A DNA stretch of 12,279 bases from Phoronis ovalis. Lineage: Eukaryota > Phoronida > Phoronidae. Made by a program: the position numbers and the translations under genes. The DNA lies in the NCBI GenBank assembly GCA_028565635.1, contig JAOXYB010046436.1:1-12279 (forward strand), in the 5' to 3' direction. Below the pieces are notes generated by a model. It saw only the letters and a program-made list of their open reading frames with translations. It did no database searches and had not been told where the DNA came from. Positions 7,973 to 12,279 of this stretch are shown in pieces. Within the stretch, counting starts at the first letter, position 1, and each line of letters begins with the position of its first letter.

Positions 7973-7997
7973 ACGAAATAAACCCGTTCCGGCATTC
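7973..7997 (+). other. Possible 25-base noncoding microexon
   Basis: CCGTTCTGCTCGTTTGCAG, a strong acceptor, is followed 25 bases later by TTC|GTAAGT, a strong donor. Reading on from the exon ending at 7711 meets a stop at the third codon, so it could only be leader sequence for ZNF143 or a poison exon. Splice signals alone support it. Confidence 0.25.
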
Positions 7998-8355
7998 GTA
8001 AGTCCTTAGAGTAAACTTTGACCACGGGAATTTACAAACAAAAATCATGCTTATTTAATATAGAACTGGAACTAGTTACCATGCAAAAAAGAAGTACATG
8101 AAAGTGATGAAACCTTTGTCTTGTTGAATGTCTACCCCCACAGGCAGGGATTTAGTCATAGGAAAGCATGGCATGTTTTATTTATTATTTAAAAAAATTA
8201 AATATCACCTGCATGGAATACCACTGGAACAAGTCTCAGAAGCCAGTTTTTGAATAGGAAAGTGTTGGGACCAACAGTCAAATATTAGGGCTAGTTGGGG
8301 GTATGTGGTGAAAAACCCCGACTCTCTGGTAAATAAAGGTCACCAAAAGTCTTAG

Positions 8356-8380
8356 ACTAATATAACTAAGTTATATTAGT
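8356..8380. repeat. Perfect 25-bp palindrome
   Basis: ACTAATATAACT and its exact reverse complement AGTTATATTAGT are separated by one base. It stands directly upstream of the motif array at 8426. Confidence 0.9.
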
Positions 8381-8425
8381 ATCTGCCAAAAATATATCTG
8401 TGTCGCAAATGAAAAATCATGAAAA

Positions 8426-8634
8426 GTATATCCTGTTGTAAATAACTTTCCCAAAATAGGTACCCTGTGTAAAATTAATTTTATAATTTATATACCCTGT
8501 GGTAAATAAATGTGTGAACATTTACAGATTAATTTTTCACACCTGTTGTAAAGGTGTTTTCCAAGAAATACACCATGTGGTAAACAATTTTGTTTTAAAT
8601 ATCCAACAAGAAAAGTATACGCTGTGGTAAATAA
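8426..8634 (+). repeat. Array of a degenerate 20-bp motif
   Basis: Variants of GTATACCCTGTGGTAAATAA start near 8426, 8459, 8491, 8536, 8567 and 8615, all in the same orientation. Spacings are about 33, 32, 45, 31 and 48 bases. Weaker relatives occur near 8325 and 8705. The AT-rich spacers are not conserved. The open frame across and beyond the last copies is not thought to be a gene. Confidence 0.65.
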
Positions 8635-9205
8635 GGCTTTGAGATTTCAACATGAAAACTCATATGAGACTCCATTACGGTCGCTTCCTATTTTAATTTT
8701 CACCACTGTGATAAATGCAGGAGCTGAAAAAAGGGGGCCTGCCCCCCAGATAAAGCTAAAAAGGCCAACTCTACTCTTCTTTCTTTTAAAGAGAAACAGA
8801 TATTCCATCTTACTATTTAAGAAAAAGCAGTGGCTTACTTTACCCTAGTTAGACCTATCTCGATCAGTCCAGTAGTGTGAGACCACCCCAAGTTTCAGAG
8901 CCTATAAAAAAACATTGTCTAACATTTAATTACCATTTCATTCGAAAAAGTGTTGCAACCTATGTATAATCTCACTGTGATATTGCCTGTCCCACCCAGA
9001 GTTTACTTCCGTTTCCAAGACCCCGTGGGGTCTGACCTTAGTGTGCTCTGAAGTCGAGTGTATGTTTGTGTGTATAAAAAAAGGTTCTTGGTAGATTAAT
9101 TAAATCTAATGTGATAACATTCATTTTTTGGAAATAGAAAATGATATGCTTATAGAAGTAGTACTATATTTTTTAAATACTATATTGTGAATTTGTTCAT
9201 TCTAG

Positions 9206-9295
9206 ATAACAACATGGCTACTTTGGAAGAAGTTCCACCCGACGCAGCAGAAACCACCAGTGATGGTACTGTGAACACTGTTTATATCTCACAAG
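9206..9295 (+). CDS. ZNF143: ZNF143 exon with start codon
   Basis: The acceptor TTCATTCTAG is followed by eight leader bases and ATG at 9214 in a good context (AACATGG). The exon encodes [15 protein letters not shown] and ends at CAAG|GTGACT in phase 1. [11 protein letters not shown] at the end resembles a worn first copy of the activation repeat. The start is the first in-frame Met after the acceptor; a noncoding exon must lie upstream. Confidence 0.8.
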
Positions 9296-11872
9296 GTGAC
9301 TATGGAAGACAATTTCATTGAAATTATTTTTTTTTTTAATTTTCATTTTAGAGCTAGAAAATTTGTTTTATCTGATCTAAAATATGCAGACACATCTTTA
9401 AAAATAATATTTAGGACAAGGTAATTTTTTTATATCTGTTGCTGTTGATGGTTGCAGTAATGAAATATTGTTGCTACCAGAGTTTCTAATTTAAAAAAAC
9501 ATGAAAGATACTTGTAACATTCTAACTATAATGGTATTTATTTCCAATACTGCACCAAGCAACAGTTACTTTGTGGCATAACACATTCCCATTCTAATTA
9601 AAATCTGAAGTTAGCTTTTGCTCTCATTACTTATCTGCTGTCCTTTTTCCAGTTGATAATCTGACAACTTTTTTGGTGCAACAGTTAGATAGCCTATAAA
9701 TCATTTAAATTAAACTAGATCTTATATGAAGTAATATCTAAATTGCAGAGGGAGATGCAGAAATTGCTGATTTAACAACTGAACAAAATAAACAAGAGGA
9801 AGAACAGCCAAACAAAAGCCTAGTGACAGATGGCCAACCAGTTCAGCTGGAGGATGGCTCCATGGCTTATCTCCATACAACTGCTAGAGGTAAGCATTCC
9901 AATCAGGTGTGTATTTAAAATCATGCACTTAATATCCTCAGGTGCATTCCTCTTTTGTATCTTCATTATTTTTCCTCTTGTAATGGTGATAGCATGAGCA
10001 AATCTGCTTCAACAGTCAATTTTTGTGGATTTCATAGAACCAAAATTGAAGTTTTAGGAGGACAGGACAAATTCCCCTTTTTTGAAATTATAGAACATAG
10101 TTAAAGCACCTTTCACGGTAGATTAGCTGGCAAACCAGGCTTACCTTTGTAATTTCTTCCATTTAAAAGCTTCTTTCAATAGTGTTGTTACTAAGACATG
10201 GTAATCAGTTACGTCAGTGGCTAAGTTGACAGGTTGATCCTGCGTTCAATCTGGGATGTTTATAGTAAGTTTCCAGGCCGGATTTCTTCTAGTAACCTGT
10301 GATACCATCCCTACTTGCAACTTGCACACTTGTTATGAGAAGAAAAAACTAAAGAGGAATTATGCATCTGATTGGGCTTTAGTTTAAACTTATAAGAATT
10401 TGTCACTCATGAACCTTTAGCTCCAAAGACTGAATATTTGTCAATACATACACATGTACAGATGTGATAAATGCTTCCTGTTTACATACTAGATGTGCTG
10501 TGATACTTTTTCTTTGCAGAGGGGGCTCAAGCTATTCAGTTAGAAGATGGAACAACAGCGTACATCAGTCATGCACCAACTGAAGACATGTGGAAACAGT
10601 CACAGGTAATTTATCATGTTAATGCTAGCTAAGCTAGACTCTTGATACTGTTTGGAATAAAGAAATGTATTGCATTTATTTCCCACAACATAGATTTTTT
10701 AACATAGATTTACGTTATGTCATTCTTAAACTTGTGTGTGAAATTTAATTAGTGTTTAATGACACCTTATAAACATCATTAGCTACAACCAATTACATTT
10801 GTATCAAGTACACAATACTCCCGTAATTTGGTATCATGTACTTCTTAAACATTTAGTTAGAACAAATTTAGATCCTCTGGATTTTCCTGTAGGAGTTTTA
10901 TAAGATGTCCTTAAAACAAATGCAAATTAAATGTTCTGCTTTTTGCACATAAGTCTGAAATTTCCACCGGAACATAACCTGAATGTTTAAGTTTCCGGAA
11001 AGCATTTATTTTATGTGACAAAAATGGGTTACAGATTTTTCACAAAACCTCACATACAAACACTACTATATAATTTCAAAAAGAAAATACTTTACTTCTG
11101 AAAGCTGTTGATTTAGCCATCACAAAAACATTTATTTGAATTCATGGCAAGATCATAAATATATTTATGCAATTTAATTTGCAGTGACCAGAATTAATGT
11201 GTGAAAAGAGGATGTTTACAGAATATATTGAAATCAAGTAATAGTAGCATACAGTATTACCTTTCGTCTCTTACAGGATGCAGCCAAGCAGATGGACATT
11301 ACTAATGATGAAAATCAAATCAATAAGGAACTCAGTTCGGAAAATGCAAGTATTTGTTAACTTATCAATTTTCTTTGAAAGATACATGCAATTACAGTTA
11401 AGAAAATTTGGAACCTACAGGGAAGGGGAAAGACACCAATTGTCAGTCCCTTTATGAATTCATGTAGTTTTTACAGTATGTGCTAAAATTACAGAATGAT
11501 GTAATGTGTATGGTGGGTTCTCGATAAAAGTGCCTTCTCTGTACCCAGTGTAACTAAAAATGAGAAAGTTCCTATAAAGCGCCAAACATGACTTAAGTAA
11601 TTGTTAAAAATTTGTACATGCTTATGGCACCAGTGTTAAGTATAAATATCCTAAATATGTGTTGATCAATGTGTGTATAAAGTTTTTATTAATTTAGGCT
11701 GCTGGGGTTGTGAGGGTCATTCAACTAGGAGAGAAGGCATTTCGTTGTGCGTTTGAAGGCTGTGGTCGTTTATATACCACTCAGCATCATCTTAAAGTAC
11801 ACGAGAGGTCACACACCGGAGACAAGCCATTTCGATGTGAATATACAAACTGTGGTAAAGCTTTCGCAACAG
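9206..11872 (+). CDS. ZNF143: Staf/ZNF143-ZNF76 zinc-finger transcription factor, 5' part
   Basis: Five exons (9206-9295, 9749-9889, 10520-10605, 11277-11345, 11698-11872) encode 184 residues from the ATG at 9214. The gene continues past the right edge. [14 protein letters not shown] (57-70) and [15 protein letters not shown] (78-92) match the activation repeats of vertebrate ZNF143/ZNF76. [27 protein letters not shown] and CGKAFATG match the start of its seven-finger domain. Finger 1 has C143, C148, H161 and H165; finger 2 is split by an intron after ATG. Staf proteins bind promoters of snRNA and many housekeeping genes in the nucleus; that is family knowledge. One ancestral invertebrate gene usually stands for both vertebrate paralogues, so the symbol means the family. 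All junctions keep phase only if intron 11346-11697 uses a GC donor. Confidence 0.9.
9296..9748 (+). other. ZNF143 intron (phase 1)
   Basis: GTGACT donor and TTGCAG acceptor; AT-rich, nothing else seen. Confidence 0.85.
9749..9889 (+). CDS. ZNF143: ZNF143 exon with first clear activation repeat
   Basis: Residues 28-74, phase 1 at both ends. A glutamate- and glutamine-rich stretch ([10 protein letters not shown]) precedes the repeat [14 protein letters not shown]. Acceptor AAATTGCAG; the overlapping second AG would lead to a stop. Donor AGAG|GTAAGC. Confidence 0.88.
9890..10519 (+). other. ZNF143 intron (phase 1) with SINE-like insert
   Basis: GTAAGC donor and TTTGCAG acceptor. It hosts the tRNA-like repeat at 10205-10350. 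Confidence 0.85.
10205..10350 (+). mobile_element. Probable degenerate tRNA-derived SINE
   Basis: TGGCTAAGTTG at 10218-10228 resembles a pol III A box and CGTTCAATCTG at 10243-10252 a B box, with slightly short spacing. An unrelated body follows and ends in an A-rich stretch (GAAGAAAAAACTAAAG) near 10340. That layout fits a SINE inserted in the ZNF143 intron; target-site duplications were not identified. Confidence 0.42.
10520..10605 (+). CDS. ZNF143: ZNF143 exon with second activation repeat
   Basis: Residues 75-103, with [15 protein letters not shown] followed by an acidic [11 protein letters not shown]. Acceptor TTTTTCTTTGCAG (phase 1), donor ACAG|GTAATT (phase 0). Confidence 0.9.
10606..11276 (+). 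other. ZNF143 intron (phase 0)
   Basis: GTAATT donor and CTCTTACAG acceptor. No further activation repeat or exon was found in it. Confidence 0.85.
11277..11345 (+). CDS. ZNF143: ZNF143 exon ending at a probable GC donor
   Basis: Acceptor CGTCTCTTACAG, then [14 protein letters not shown] and KELSSEN (residues 104-126). The AAK spacing resembles the ZNF143 segment before the fingers. Any GT donor here (11350 and its neighbours) leaves phase 1, which does not fit the phase-0 finger exon. AAT|GCAAGT at 11346 gives phase 0. Confidence 0.7.
11346..11697 (+). other. ZNF143 intron, probable GC-AG type
   Basis: Begins GCAAGT and ends AATTTAG. The bases after GC match the U1 pairing consensus completely. 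An AT rather than AG precedes the cut, which weakens the site slightly. Confidence 0.6.
11698..11872 (+). CDS. ZNF143: ZNF143 exon with zinc finger 1 and half of finger 2
   Basis: Acceptor TTTTTATTAATTTAG; residues 127-184 run from [15 protein letters not shown] through C2H2 finger 1 (C-x4-C-x12-H-x3-H) and the TGDKP linker to [12 protein letters not shown]. The donor ACAG|GTAATT interrupts finger 2 in phase 1, after which the family continues with a GYGLKSH-type sequence that is not in this window. Confidence 0.92.
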
Positions 11873-12279
11873 GTAATTTTTCAATAAGAGTATGCTGGGA
11901 AACATATTTTGTAAAGTGTACTAAAAGTCAAATAAATTTTCATATTCACTCTAACTTCAAACTGCCTGCAGTGCCTCCACTATGAGTAAACTACATAGAC
12001 CTGTGTCAGATGTTTGAGCATGTACGTCAGATATAGGTGTGGACCTAAAACTGTGGGACAGTCTCTTAAATAATTAGTTTAGTGACATATCACTAGTACA
12101 TCGGATAAAAACTCAATATAATCACCTAGTACCTAGGCATTTTTTTAATCCCTGCATGTCCTTTATACAAAATAGTTATAATTCTTTTTTTTAATAATAT
12201 TTTGAAATAACCACATTATTTTCTTCCCCATAGCCTAGCGTTACCTGTGTGTAACATCATTTGAAAAAATATGGTTTTT
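11873..12279 (+). other. ZNF143 intron, cut by the window edge
   Basis: GTAATT donor after the split second finger. No GYGLKSH-like continuation appears before the end, so the acceptor lies outside. Confidence 0.8.

Larger units (their letters stand above)
7712..9205 (+). other. Region upstream of the ZNF143 start exon, probable intron
   Basis: Probably the first intron of the transcript that reaches 9206. It holds the microexon candidate, the palindrome, the 20-bp motif array, a small G/C hairpin (8733-8746) and a 7-bp inverted repeat AGACCCC/GGGGTCT at 9018-9033. No coding exon is convincing. Confidence 0.45.

Noticed and set aside
7860-8048. A 62-codon minus-strand open frame
   Set aside because: No recognisable motif; the strand with strong splice signals here is the plus strand.
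8733-8746. GGGGGC/GCCCCC hairpin
   Set aside because: Short arms with a two-base loop and no associated gene; reported only as part of the region description.
8624-8848. A 74-codon plus-strand open frame
   Set aside because: It starts inside the motif array and has low-complexity, lysine- and leucine-rich content without splice or domain support.
11277-11349. Reading this ZNF143 exon in another frame so that a GT donor fits
   Set aside because: That frame gives a Trp-, Met- and Arg-rich peptide unlike the family and requires a different phase from the well-supported preceding exon.
11541-11590. A strong-looking acceptor (TTCTCTGTACCCAG) as an extra ZNF143 exon
   Set aside because: Entered in either phase 0 or phase 1 it hits a stop within three codons, and no matching donor was found.

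Overview
The window is animal nuclear DNA: AT-rich, intron-dense, with small coding exons joined by GT-AG splice sites. It has no bacterial or viral gene organisation. The recognisable genes, intron sizes and repeats fit an invertebrate, probably a lophotrochozoan such as a bivalve mollusc. That placement is an impression, not a proof.

Two genes can be reconstructed with confidence. On the minus strand (6714 down to 2134) an eleven-exon gene encodes a complete 310-residue type I membrane protein. It has a signal peptide, two CUB domains, a short stalk with two cysteines, one transmembrane helix and a 17-residue tail ending in a YxxΦ motif. Every junction keeps phase, the last exon carries tandem stops, and an AATAAA follows. 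On the plus strand, from about 9206 to beyond the right edge, lie the first coding exons of the Staf/ZNF143-ZNF76 transcription factor. These give two clear QLEDG-type activation repeats and the first one and a half C2H2 fingers. One of its introns keeps frame only if it uses a GC donor.

The left end is less certain. A minus-strand exon (338-104) encodes a type II signal-anchor N-terminus of a gene running off the left edge. A plus-strand exon (463-539), and perhaps a terminal exon at 1079, could be the 3' end of a plus-strand gene convergent with the CUB gene. Between the CUB gene and ZNF143 is an intergenic or 5' region with a CpG-containing, YY1/ETS-like block and an open first-exon candidate (7628-7711) with a strong donor. 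It also holds a degenerate array of a 20-bp motif, a perfect 25-bp palindrome and retroelement-like pieces.

The CUB gene and ZNF143 are divergent, roughly 1-2.5 kb apart depending on the true first exon. Nothing shows that they act together. I see no CRISPR array, mobile-element ORF, rRNA gene or functional tRNA gene. The most unusual points are the GC-AG intron, the loss of cysteines across the CUB domains, and the possible nested or convergent genes at the left end.
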